A DNA stretch of 64,000 bases from Gnetum montanum (taxonomy: Eukaryota > Streptophyta > Gnetopsida > Gnetales > Gnetaceae). The translations under genes and the position numbers were made by a program. The notes below the pieces were generated by a model. It saw only the letters and a list, made by a program, of their open reading frames with translations. It was not told where the DNA came from and did not search any database. Each line of letters opens with the position of its first letter. Position 1 is the stretch's first letter. The stretch spans positions 366,602 through 430,601 of the forward strand of contig MNCI01001065.1 of NCBI GenBank assembly GCA_015680685.1, written 5' to 3'. Of this stretch, positions 10,208 to 21,565 are shown piece by piece.

Positions 10208-11897
10208 TAAAACACCACTAATTTCAGCCTAGCACTTTGAAACAAGAACAACCCAGAGCCCTTTTGGCTTTTGGGAGGCAAAATTTGACCAAGGCATGGA
10301 ACTCACACCCAGCTTACTCGAGCCAGCTTGCTCACGCTGTCAAGCTAGCTTGCCCTCAGCGTGAGTAACTCCGAAAGCTTCAAAATCAAGTCAAAGATGG
10401 CCCAATTTGAAGGTGCAAACCATTGTCAAGGGCCATTGATGTCAACTCCAAGCTTCAGCATTCAGGGATTCAAATTTTAGCATCAAAAGGTGCAAATTTC
10501 CTCACTCACGCTAAGGTCACGCTGGCAGCGTGAGTGCAGCGTGAGCAACTTTCAGAGCCAAAAACTGAGTCGAAACAATCTAATTCCCAATGTCCAAGTC
10601 ATCCTTGGAGTTCATCATCGACAAAATTCAAGTTCCAGCATCTAGAATTCTAGATTTTAGTTCAAAATTGCAAGATTTTGTAGCTCACGCTGCACTAATG
10701 TTGGTAGTGTGAGTGTAGCGTGAGCTACCCAAAATGGTCCAAAACAGGATACATCAAACTCAATTTTTGATTTTCATATCATTCCTAAGGTTAGCCACAT
10801 AGTCAGACAACAGTTACACTCAAGAAATAAGCTTCAAAATCAAAATTTCGTGGAAAATGCATTATTCTGGCTCACTCACGCTGAGGTCACGTTGGCAGCA
10901 TGAGTGTAGTGTGAGTGCAGCGTGAGCATGTTGAGGACACGCCAAGGCAAAATCAACTCATGCTGGAAGTCTTGGATGCCTCAAATAGCCACAAAGCCAC
11001 CCAGATGAACATCCTGCAACAATCAATTCAGAGATTGAAAAGTTTCAAGTGAGCTAAAGTCAATTTCTCTTATTGTACATTATCATTTCATTGTAAATGT
11101 TCATCATTTGTTGGTTTTTCAAGCTCTTATGCTCTAAATTGTATGTGCTTCCATGAGCATAAGCTAGCTTGTGTAAGTCGACGCACGCTGTAAGATACAT
11201 TACACTTGGTCAAAAACATAGCTTGCCCACACACATCCAACTCACACACAGCTATCCATCAGACACGTGTCACTTGATCCATTTTCCTCTCAATTCTCAG
11301 TCGTTGGTTCCATTCACGAATTTCGCACTTGAGCGCACCCAAACCCTATAAATACCTTGTCAATTCACATAAATGGGGTTGGCAATTTTGAAGGTTGATA
11401 GCTTAGGAAACTCAGACTAGTAATCCTTGGGCACTTGGGCACACTTGACTCCTAGCATCCAAGCACTCCTAAAACACATCACATCACTCCGGGGCTTAGC
11501 GCTTGACTTGCCATCCACACTTGTAACTACACTTTGACCGGTGCACATCTTTTCTAAGCAATACAATACAATTCATTTTTGAAGGCCATTATATTGTTTA
11601 CTCTATTTACATTCAGTTTACATTTTGTCTGCTATACTGTTATGTATACGCTCTATTTGCATTTCGTACATTATTGTTTACATTTCGTACATCATTAGTT
11701 ACAATAACCCCAGCGCAAGCCATAGTTTATGTTTGGGGAAGTCCTTGGTTGATTTGTGTGCAGACCATGCAAGGCACTCTGCCTTCGTTTTCTTTTCTAG
11801 CTTGCCCTCATGCGAAGGTAGGGTCAGTTGTGTCTATCCAACCCTTTCGGTGTTTTTTTTCCCTTCCAGCCTTACACCGACGATTTAGGTTAGTACA
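10208..11897 (+). repeat. E3 5' LTR (1690 bp)
   Basis: It begins TAAAACACC (a decayed TGAAACACC) and ends TTAGTACA. It contains many CTCACGCT / AGCGTGAG words. For example, CACTCACGCT at 10503-10512 and its exact reverse complement AGCGTGAGTG at 10527-10536 form 10-bp arms with a 14-base loop. Confidence 0.9.
11345..11353 (+). promoter_or_regulatory. E3 5' LTR TATA box
   Basis: CTATAAATA within AAACCCTATAAATACC. It is conserved in the 3' LTR (22716-22724) and as CYTATAAATA in the E4, solo and E2 LTRs. Confidence 0.65.
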
Positions 11898-11903
11898 GTA
11901 AAT

Positions 11904-11922
11904 TAGTGCTAGAAGGAGGGCC
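11904..11922 (+). other. E3 primer-binding site
   Basis: TAGTGCTAGAAGGAGGGCC, one base different from the E1 site, six bases after the LTR end. Confidence 0.7.
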
Positions 11923-12475
11923 GCCTGCAAAAAATTCTTACGTTAATCAAGATTGCAAGCCTGCAAAACTATTACAGTGAGCACTTTAAACTCTACAACT
12001 CCACCATCAGAACCCAAAACAACGTACACACGCTTTTTAAACAAGCTATTTTGTTGACAGTCTACCAAGTATTGTTCCACCATCACCGCCGACCGTTCAC
12101 ATTGAGTTTCTTTCACCACTTGCCCAGTGTGTTACGCTATCTTATGCAAGTTCAGCTTGACTTACTCACTCTATCCCCTGATACCTTACGCTGTCAACCT
12201 AGTCATGCTAGCTCACGCTGTCTAGTAGCTCACGCTGTTACTTAGTCACGCTGTCTAGTAGCTCACGCTGTTACTCAGTCACGCTGTAGTCAACTCACAC
12301 TGTTACTCAGTCACACTGCAGTTAACTCATGCTGTAGCTACTCACGCTGTTACTCAGTCACGCTGCAGTTAACTCACATTGCAACTACACATGCTATTAC
12401 TCAGTCACATTGCAGTTAACTCACGTTGTAGTTGCTCACGCTCAACTCATCCAGCCCAGTTTACTTACACTCACT
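11923..12475 (+). repeat. E3 leader with CTCACGCTG / CAGTCACGCTG array
   Basis: Between the primer site and the gag ATG. From about 12185 to 12445 the words TAGCTCACGCTG, TTACTCAGTCACGCTG and CAGTTAACTCACGCTG alternate in roughly 18-20 base steps. These are the same CACGCT words that fill the E3 LTR. No gene. Confidence 0.8.
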
Positions 12476-14710
12476 ATGGAATCCTCCCAAATTAACCCAG
12501 TGACACTATCGATCTCTGACTTTGGGGCTGAAACCTCGAACCCTATGACTGCTACAAAACCCATAACTGTTATTGAATAGATAAACCCCCAAGGCCCTAT
12601 GTGCTAGTCACTCAGGCTACAGGGCAAAGACCCTACTTATGAAACTCTTACACCTGAACAGTATAACTTCATCTGTGTCAAAATCCAAGCCAACCTGCTT
12701 GTCAATTATGTAGAGAGGGAAGCGAAGTGAGTCTATGAACTCATTTATAAAGGAGGTTGTGAGTTTATCCCCTTAGCATTTGATATAATCACTCTTTCTG
12801 AACACCATCATAGACTCATGTCTTAGCTTCTCATGGTAAGAAGTCAAGCCTTATAGCCACCTTCAATAAAGCCTCAGAGTGGAGATGAGGAAGATGACTT
12901 CGTAGCCCAATCTGAACATGGGGATTTGTTCCATACTGTTAGCCCCCATGCCTATGCAAACTCATTATTCCACCCTTTTCTGGAAGAAACTGTGCTTCCT
13001 CCTTCATCCGCAAACACTCAAGTACCAGTTTCTCGACAAGAAGTACCTACTTCCATTCCCATCTTCTCCGTGCTCAACATTCAATTTGATACATCCACTT
13101 CCATCATACCTCTACAAGTACAATCCCAACAACTCTATCCCCAAACTAATGTAGGATCAACCTTTAGGCCTCAAGTGATTGGGATGCCATCAGTCATACT
13201 AGCTTCCACATCCACCCATTACACACCTCAAGTGCAAATCCACAGGGCACCATTGATTACTTCAACCCAACACATTCAGGGTGTCACTTCACAACCTGTG
13301 GCTAGGCAGTGGGTTCTACCTGTTGTATAGCAAAACCTGTCTACTCACTACAATGTACGACACCTCGTGGTCTTAGCCCTGAATATTGTCCCACAGCAAT
13401 AAACAATAGTCCAACAATCTCTCTTTTCACAAATGATGCAATAATTGAACCATTATCAACCACCACCAACTCAACCCACTGGTTTGCCTACTGCCCAAGA
13501 GTGAGCAGACACAAAAAAAATGATGCACTCGTTAGCAGAAGAATTGAAGTACCTCAAAATTGTAAATACTGAGGAAGTTAAGGTACTGGACTTCTATTAA
13601 GATGATCCAATCGATCCCTCAATTCCACCGTTAACCTTGCCAAAAGGAGTCTCATTACCCCAGCTAACCAAGTACAATGGAGAGGGAGACCCAAATGCTC
13701 ACATAGTAACATTTTGAATAGAATGTCTATTGCTTCATGCATGGCCTCATGTAATTTTGTGTGTGTTTGCTATGTCCTTAATGGGAAAAGCTTTAGACTG
13801 GTACCAAGCTCTACCCCATAACTTCATATCCTCTTTGGAAGATTTGTTACATCAGTTTGTTACTCGCTTCAAATATAATCTAAAGCCTGAAGCCACACTG
13901 GATAGCTTGATTCAGATTAAACAGGCACCATTAGAGCCAGCATAGAAATTTATCTAGAGGTGGAGCATAGCCTTGAACGAACTTCACAAGCCCATCCTCG
14001 AAACATATCTACTCACCATCCTTAAGGTGACTGTCAATGACTTTATTAAGTCGAAGCTTTACCATTTGAAAGCTCGCACATTGAGCCAAGCATTTGTGCA
14101 AATTAAAGATATAGAAGAGGCGACACAAACAAGTAATGACCTAGCTTACTCAACCTTTAGGAGCCAACATACGAGGAAAGATAAATCCAAAACAAGTAGT
14201 GGTCGAGACAGCCCGACCTAACCATCCAGGACAAAAGGAAAAACAACCCACTGTCCTAAACAACTATGAAAGAAACACACCTACACTTACACCTGAAACT
14301 TCCTCAAATAGAAATACCAACATGGGTCATGCCTGTACATTCAAAAGAAAAGACCTCGCTCAATATACACCCTTGCATATGAAGCCTTTGATCAACTTCT
14401 AAAGGCTGGGCTAATCCAGCATAAACAAATGTCTCCTGCGGCCTCTTAAAAACATGATCGATTTTGTGAGCTGGCTAAGAATCCAGCTCTAGCAATAGCT
14501 AACGAGGCCCCCATTCCAAGAGGATTTAGATTGGATAGGTTTTATGAATATCACCAACGGTGTGAAAAGCATGATTGATAGGGGTGAAGTAGTATTCGAT
14601 GGGGCAAACCCAGTAAGACCCCAAAACCAACCCATGGGAGTCTACAAGGATCCTCTTAATACCAATGATGCACCATATGTGATTAATACTATCCATGTGG
14701 AAAATAGATA
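12476..14710 (+). pseudogene. E3 gag, decayed
   Basis: The ATG at 12476 starts one frame that can be followed to about 14215. It covers an N-terminal domain (QYNFICVKIQ at 12660), a long proline/serine-rich middle and the gag core (LTKYNGEGDPNAH near 13666, ALDWYQALPHNF near 13790, TRFKYNLKPEATLDSL near 13860). Two TAG stops at about 13945 and 13957 replace the two Gln codons of QKFIQRW seen in E1. A frameshift near 14200 follows, and the zinc-knuckle region (about 14530-14580) is damaged: its first Cys is Tyr and bases are missing. Confidence 0.8.
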
Positions 14711-16193
14711 GGACGTCTCACGAAAAACTTTTGTGATTCACAGGCCTTCAGAAAACACGCCTACCCCAACATCTCCTCAAACCCCTTTCATCATATGCAC
14801 ATCCCCTACACCACAAAAACCATTCTTCATCCGCGTACCTCCTTCTGTTGTAGCAACAATGATACCATTTGAAAACTGACCCATTTCCTTTGTGATTTGG
14901 GTGCCAAAACACCTTAACACACAACCCACCTCCATTCCCCCGCAACCTTTGCGAGAACGTCTTACCTATAAACTAACAAGAGAGTGCCTAGAAAGAGAAC
15001 ACCATGAGCACAAATTAGGACCACCAAAATCCACACCGCTAAATGCTATTCCCATGGGTATGCCCATTAATGAGCCTAGTAGGAGTAATCAAAACGAGGA
15101 TAATGTCATGGGTTGTGTCTTGAACCCAGCATCCTCAGTTACCAATGCAAAAATCCCTCCACGAGAGATACGAATGCTGGGTCAAATGGACCAAGTCTCC
15201 GCAGATAAGGGTGCCCCAAATGGTAAAGATTTAGCGAGTGCATGAACTCAAGTCACGCAGGCTTTGAAATAAAAGAATACTTCTCTAAGCCTGTATGATC
15301 TAGTAATGACTTCAACTGTACATCGAGAAGCATTCGTGCGTATGTTGACTTCAATCCCTGTGAGTGAGGACCTTCCTACAGACGAGCTGTCTATTTATGT
15401 GGTACTGTCCCCACAACCCCAAGAGTCAAAGACCACATCCCTAGAGTTTTATGTTAATGACATTAAGCTAGATGAGAAAACAGGAGAAGTCACCATAGCC
15501 CCTATGTTCATAATGATACATGTTAATCATTTCAAGATATGTAGGGTGCATGTCGATGACGGTGCGGTGACAAATGTAACACCTTTTCCTATCATCGAAA
15601 AATTGGGACTTACTGAACAAATACAACCCATGACAACTTATTTCATAAAATTCTTTAGTGGTTCCCGTGTTGGGGTGAAAGGTATGGTTACCTTGGATTT
15701 CATAGCTTGGGACCAATTCCCCACATCAGCTGAATTTGTAGTGGTTGATGAAATGCTAGGGTTTAATCTAATTTTAGGAAGTTCTTGGCTAGCTTAACTT
15801 AGAGCTGTATCCTCACCGATCCATAAGAAGATCCACCTACCTTACAAGGGCGATGAAATCATCATACATGGGGATACAATAGTATCGCTCACTTCCTCAC
15901 ACCCTAGAGTGGATCAAGAGTCAGAAATTGAGTTAGTTGAGCCTAAGCAAGGAACTATGAGCATACTTCAAGACATGAATGCAACGTTAACTCATAACCC
16001 TACTGAAATTGAGGAAACACTAAACAACACAAACATAGGAGCCATTCCCACTGATGTCTCTTGGTCAGAATTACCCTTTGACATTTCACTGGTGAAGGGG
16101 ACGGTGAGTATAAGATCATACCTACATGCCCAACCCCTCACGTTAAGCTACAAAGGATTAAGAGGCAACTCAATAACGAGAGAGAATCACTAA
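14711..16193 (+). pseudogene. E3 linker and aspartic protease region
   Basis: The linker repeats FVI-x-x-P and FFIRVP-type words (14730-14915). One frame then runs to the stop at 16191, with TGA at 15243 and TAA breaks. The protease core has VHVDDGAVTNV near 15550, PFPIIEKLGL, a flap-like SGSRVGVKGMV near 15660 and FNLILGSSWLA at 15760-15797. The C-terminal extension contains WSELPF near 16063, also found in E2 (WTELPF) and, as WAELAF, in E4. Confidence 0.8.
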
Positions 16194-16195
16194 AT

Positions 16196-16440
16196 GTCCA
16201 GAATGATGTTAAACTACCAATTTTCCAATACAACGTTAAACTGCCAGCGAACATCCAAAATGACGTTAAACTAGCCACGGTCAGAAATGGCTGGTTCCTT
16301 TTAAAAGCTTCCTAAAACTATTGTTTCTTTTGGCCCACTATGGCATAAAAGGGGTAATCCTTCTTTCTTTGACAACAGATGCAACATTCCACCATGACTT
16401 TAAACTAATGTGCATAGCCCGAAATGGCTTTAAACTAGGG
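16196..16440 (+). repeat. E3 junction array 1
   Basis: A sparser version of the E2 and E4 arrays: CAGAATGATGTTAAACTA, CAAAATGACGTTAAACTAGC and CCCGAAATGGCTTTAAACTA. It lies between the protease stop and the 3' end of the antisense remnant. The next 350 bases (16441-16797) are AT-rich and show no gene. Confidence 0.7.
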
Positions 16441-16797
16441 TTCAATATGTCGCAAGTTTACAAACATTCACTACGGTATGTCAAATTTTCATTTAAATGA
16501 TATAAGTTGCAGTCTCGATCTATGCCTTCTCATTATTTTCCTCTTTTACAAGTGTTGATTTACGTTTTGTTCCCCCATTTTACATTTAGCTACATGCATA
16601 TGTTCATGATAATACTTGAGAAAACAAATAAAAAGAGAAAACACATAAAAAAATGATACGTCAACATGGTAGTAAAATTCCAACACGTTATGCCATAATT
16701 AGATCCATTTTATTACACTTGTAAACCATACATTTCCATGAAACATTCAAAAATCCAAAAAAAATTTAATAACTAAAGTCCAATTAACAATAAGCTC

Positions 16798-18050
16798 ATG
16801 GAGAGGGTTGGTCCCCAAGATCCTCTTCATTATCCGCTCTCGCTCCACTGGGGCCAGCTCCACCATTAACATGTCCCTACAACAAGGTAGAAAAAAAAAC
16901 AGGTAAGAGTAGTGAAGCAAATCATAAATAAAAAACTAAGAAAAATAGTAAACTAATAATGAAAATGGTAAAACCATACACAAATAAATAATAAAATACT
17001 CACAAGTGAGGAAGGCCCTAAGTTGGCCTCCAAACGTTGTAGAATCTTCCCCTCAGGCACATTTGCCCAATCCTCATCCAAGCTAAGATCAACACCAACT
17101 AAGGTTTTACCCTTGTCCACCGAAGTCCAGGTAGGATGCTCAAGAGAGAACATGCTTGTCGAGGACTCCCCGGAGGTGGTAGTAATGGTTTTCTTGGGAG
17201 ATCCCTCCACCTCGGTGCACTCAGCTAACCTATCATAAGCAGACCGCAAGCCTAACCCATCGATGAACATCTCCATCCGGTGATGTTCAATTGAATCCTC
17301 CTTTAACCATTTCTTATACTAATGCTTGTGGTCTTTTTGGTCTTGGCCCCATTACCATACTTTGGCAACAAAGGATTTCCAATCGTGACACTTCCTGTTC
17401 AGCAAATCCATCTATTCTCTTTGTTTTGCTAAATCCCATGTCGCATGCACTTTGCTGTTCAAGACCATCTAGTAATGCGCATAGGTGATTTCAAATGTGT
17501 GCCAAGTGCTATCACCAGACAGCCTAGTAGTAGAAAATCATAACGAGATTAGAGATCCCTCTTCTCCTCTCTCTCCTTCGCTAGTGCTTCCTTCAATGAA
17601 TACACCTCGTCCCATAGATATTCAACTAAACACCTACAAGTCTAAAGTGATTTGGCATTTTGTACGACACAATTGGAAACTGCATCATAAAACTTCCTAA
17701 GGACTTGCTTAATATTCCTTGGCAATTCAAGGAGAGCATCAATATGAGTGGCTTCAGAAGGATCCCATTGAAGCTTGACGCCTGTAGGTGTAAGTACCAC
17801 ACACATGAATCAGCCATAATCAACAATGAATGCAAAGAAAACACAAATAAAACCAGACACTTAGCATGACATGTAATGTACACATATCTAGTTCTGGATG
17901 AGGTTCTCATAGGTGAGCGACCACATCATTAACGATGCCCTTAACAAAGTTCATTTTGCTAGGCATCTCAGGCCATGACCTTAGCTGGTCATTTGATGTG
18001 GGACAAGCAGGGGAGGTCACCTTAATTAGAACCTTTGATCCTAACCCCTC
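16798..18050 (-). pseudogene. E3 antisense gene remnant, exons 6-8 only
   Basis: Minus strand. Part of exon 6 (near 18000-17890) contains SWPEMPSKMNF. Exon 7 runs 17781-17004 after a CTACAG acceptor, starts with VKLQWDP and ends CTT|GTGAGT. Exon 8 (16876-16798) follows TTGTAG and ends in SP plus TGA. Exon 7 joins exon 8 in frame with phase 0, as in E4; E2 keeps the same exon 8 acceptor and frame. The C-terminal part of exon 7 (17276-17004) is a readable stretch similar to E4 30900-30653. Exons 1-5 are missing through a deletion near 18180. Function unknown. Confidence 0.7.
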
Positions 18051-18169
18051 TACCTAGGATGTATGTGCCTTAGAAATCTTAGCATATACCTCTGATGCTA
18101 AAGATAATCAAGATAATCAAGAACAACACATGAAAATTAAAGGATACAGAATATGGATTGAGCTAAAAG

Positions 18170-18190
18170 GAACATACCCCTCTGGAGAAA
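18170..18190. other. E3 internal deletion junction
   Basis: Left of this point the sequence aligns with the antisense gene around exons 5/6. Right of it, it aligns with the middle of the second RNase H (PFAY...NNVVEYEGLLKGL). In E4 these two points are about 5 kb apart (about 31.8 and 37.0 kb), so about 5 kb has been lost. The exact breakpoint cannot be placed by eye. Confidence 0.6.
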
Positions 18191-18600
18191 TCCAACCCTT
18201 CGCTTATTGATTAACCTTTCCTTGTACCAATAACGTGGTGGAATACGAAGGTCTTCTCAAAGGTCTTCAAGTAGCATTGACTTTAGGAATCACACGTCTT
18301 GTAGTTTGAGGTGATTTGCAGTTAGTCATTAATCAAGTCACTGAGATTTATGCATGCAAAGCTCTTTATTTGCAACCTTATTGTGATTTGACCAAACATC
18401 TGCTGAGATGACTAGTATAAGTGGATATACAGCATGTCCTTAGGAGTGAAAACACTATTGCCGATGAACTTGCTACACTAGCCTTAAACATAACACCCGA
18501 AATGCTTCATATGTTGCCTAGCTCCATAACAAGTTATGCTGAACCTATAATTAACACTTTTGATGAAATGCCTATAGCATCCATTAGCAAAACACACGCA
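18180..18600 (+). pseudogene. E3 truncated second RNase H (aRNH)
   Basis: Only the C-terminal two thirds remain: NNVVEYEGLLKGL near 18222, a GD-x-QLVINQV motif near 18310 and ENTIADELATLAL near 18450, which supply the Glu and Asp metal ligands of the RNase H fold. The N-terminal Asp is gone. An RNase H after the RT-linked one is a mark of the Tat lineage. Confidence 0.7.
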
Positions 18601-19845
18601 ATAGAATGGTACGATGACATAAAAGAGTACCTTCTACAAGGAGAACCTCCACAACATTTGACAAATGCTCAAAAAGATGCCCTGCGGAAACGCTGTCGGC
18701 AATATGCATTAATAGGGGATACATTGTGTCGTAGATCCTATGAAGGCATCTTGCTGATGTGCGTTAGTAGCATTGATGGTCAAATGATTGTAGAAAAAGT
18801 CCACGAAGGACTTTGTGGAGGGCACATAGCACCCAAAGCAATGGCAACAAAGATTAGACGCTTAGGCTACTATTGGCCACACATGGAGTACGATGGCATC
18901 TCCAAGGTCAAGACATGTGACATGTGCCAAAGGCATGACAATCTAATACATGTGCCATCTAATGAATTACACATAACACAAATCACATGGCCATTCCTAA
19001 AATGGGGATTAGACTTAATTGGACCGATAACACCATCATCCTCTGTAGGACATAGCTTCATTATCACAGCAACTGAATACTTCACAAAATGGGTAGAAGC
19101 CATCCCCCTTAGGAAGACCACTTCAAAACATATTTGCACTTTCATAACAGAAAATATCGTAACCCATTTTGGTATTCTGATGACCATCGTTATTGACAAT
19201 GGGCTGCAGTTCAGCAATGTAGATACTAAAATATTTTGTGAAAGTTTGGCTATTAAACATGCATTCTCATCACCTTACTAGCCACAGAGCAATGGTTAAG
19301 CAAAGGCCATAAACAAAATTGTCATCATGGTGCTCAAAAAGATGTTGAATTAGAGCAAGAAACAATAACATGAACAATTAGTCTATGCATTGTGGACATA
19401 CAAAATGACGCATCGAACATCTATAGGTAAAGCTCCATATAGTCTAGTATATGGATCTGAAGCTGTTTTACCTTTAGAGTTATAGGTTCCCTCGTTGCGG
19501 ATAGCTCTCTTAGGCTTCCTCGATGAAAGTCAAAATAATGAATTGTGCATTGCTAACCTTGACTCGGTGGAGGAAGAATGTGTGTGAACGCTTGATTAGA
19601 TTGAGTGGTACTAGAAACAATAGCAGCAACGACACAAACACGACCTGCATAAACACCCGATTAAAGAAGGAGACTTAGTCCTTAAGGTCGTCCATGAACA
19701 TCCAGAAAAATTCTCAGCCAACTGGGAAGGGCCTTACTTAGTCACCAAGGCGTACAATAACGGAGCATTCAAACTTGCTGACATGGATGGAAATGAGTTT
19801 ACTAATCCCAAAAATCATTTGTACCTAAAATGGTACTATGTTTGA
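18600..19845 (+). pseudogene. E3 integrase
   Basis: Integrase inserts the cDNA into the genome. The HHCC zinc motif lies at about 18799-18930 (VHEGLCGGHIA ... CDMCQR). The catalytic core has GLDLIGP (first Asp, near 19005) and VIDNGLQF (second Asp, near 19190). The third residue (Glu) lies in a stretch now reading AKAINK after stops at 19279 and 19297. The C-terminal GDLVLKVV and FSANWEGPYLV (19670-19740) match the gypsy integrase tail. The frame runs unbroken from 18421 to 19281, then has stops to the natural TGA at 19843. Confidence 0.8.
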
Positions 19846-19852
19846 TCAAACT

Positions 19853-20348
19853 AAGGTCCGTAACGGTCCTGGCATCATGACTTAAAATTGATACCATAGA
19901 ACAGTCCTGACATCATGACTTAAAACTGATACCACAAAGCGGTCCTGGCATCATGACATAAAACTGATACCATAGAATGGTCCTGGCATCATGACTTGAA
20001 ATTGGTACCATAGAACGGTCCTGGCATCAAGACTTAAAACTGATACCATAGAACGGTCCTGGCATCATGACTTGAAACTGGTACCATAGAACGGTCCTGG
20101 GGCTATGACTTGAAATTGGCACCACAAAGCTCTATCTGGTATGACAATAAACTACCACATCTATCCGCCATGATGTGAAACTAGCATCTAGAGCCCACTA
20201 AGACTATAAACTAGTTTGCCTCTTCATAGTCCGCTAAGATTATAAACTAGCAACACACCATTTTCTACGACGCTAAACTGGTGCCATCCAAAGGGTTATG
20301 ATGTGAAACTAACCTACAACAGTCTGCTAAGACTATAAACTAGCGACA
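19853..20348 (+). repeat. E3 junction array 3 (after integrase)
   Basis: About seven tandem units of roughly 45 bases, GGTCCTGGCATCATGACTTA plus AAACTGATACCATAGAAC, at 19865-20125. More degenerate units ending TATAAACTAGC follow (for example 20210, 20245, 20330). The same kind of array follows integrase in E4 (38655) and E2 (47325). Confidence 0.85.
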
Positions 20349-21549
20349 TCATCGACGACCAGGCAATATTTGAAAAGATATGTTGCTACAATTGGCTGTA
20401 CATGTTTCACAAAGACTTGCTACATAACTTGTCTCATGGGGCCCTGATCAAGCTGATGCTGTTCATGATTTGGTTTGCTTTGAAATTGCACATGGTGGCT
20501 CCATCTCCTTGGTTGTTTTCAAGTTTAAAGTGCTTAGTTAACCATTTCAGTTGTGGTTTTCTTATCTTCTTGGAGTTGTGTTTGCAAGATGACACACCTA
20601 AGGCATTCATGCATAGATGCACTTCATCATGATGAGAAGGTATCACATTCTTCCTAATGCCCGTAATTGGGTTAATCAATCCGTTCATAAGTACATTCCC
20701 CACTACTTATACATTCCCTATTCCCCCTCATGTTTCCTTTGTCCTATTTAATTACATTCCTTGGATACATTCTACTCCCCCAAAGCTCTTGATACATTGT
20801 TGCACACTGTGATCCTCTAAGTAGTTGCAATGCAAAACATAGTACATGGTACATGATGCAAAATGCAAGCACTCGAGCATGAGCACAACACTAAAAGAAA
20901 GCTCTTTCAAAAAGAGCAAAGAGAACAAGAAAATAAAACAGAAAAAAAAACATCAAAAAGAAAACAAAAACAAAAAGAAAAGAAGAAACAAAGAAAAAGA
21001 AAAAGAACAAAAAGTTGATAGAGCAAAATAGACGGAAAAGATCTTCATGACCCCGTTAACGTTATAAACCAAAGACTATTGGCTATTCTCATATAAGCCC
21101 TAGGCAAGAAGGTAATTGTCTTGGAAAATAGTTACACTCGTGTCTCAAAGAGATCATGTTGCACATCATCGCGTGGATTTGGCTATTTACAATGGGCCCT
21201 GTAAACACTCTATAAGAGTTCTATTTTGCCAAAGAATGCACCTCTTATGTCTTGGCTCCGAGTCTACTGAAAACCAGCTATTGACAAGGACCAATTATAT
21301 AGCTTGTTCACGTGAGAGCATTCCTATCTCACAATTCCAATAGCAATCATATTCCTTGATCAACTCTTGATTTCCCTAGTTACAACTAATCCCCTTGCAT
21401 CTTGAACTGCATTCCCCCAATCCCATGTACTTTTGAACATGGTGCGATAACATCCAGCCAAGGGTTGACAGTTAATGTTTGGTACTTGGTTGTTCATGGT
21501 GTTTTGCACTTCTTTGTCGATGCCTCTCGGGTGGATTCCTCCATACGTG
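20349..21549 (+). other. E3 3' untranslated tail, A/purine-rich in the middle
   Basis: No protein similarity seen. 20880-21030 is a run of A and G with few other bases (it could be misread as a lysine-rich peptide). The rest is unique-looking tail sequence that resembles the E2 and E4 tails only near the polypurine tract (the GGTGTTTTG...TTTGT words at 21500-21520). Confidence 0.5.
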
Positions 21550-21562
21550 AACAAAGAGGGGC
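21550..21562 (+). other. E3 polypurine tract
   Basis: AACAAAGAGGGGC lies just left of the 3' LTR start and would prime plus-strand DNA. E4 has the same AACAAAGAGGGGC at 40201. Confidence 0.65.
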
Positions 21563-21565
21563 TAG

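Noticed and set aside
11625-11901. Open frames in the E3 5' LTR and again in the 3' LTR
   Set aside because: They repeat because the LTRs repeat; low-complexity Ser/Ile/Tyr products with no domain.
20846-21031. Lysine-rich small protein
   Set aside because: Product of an A/G-only tract in the E3 tail; low complexity.
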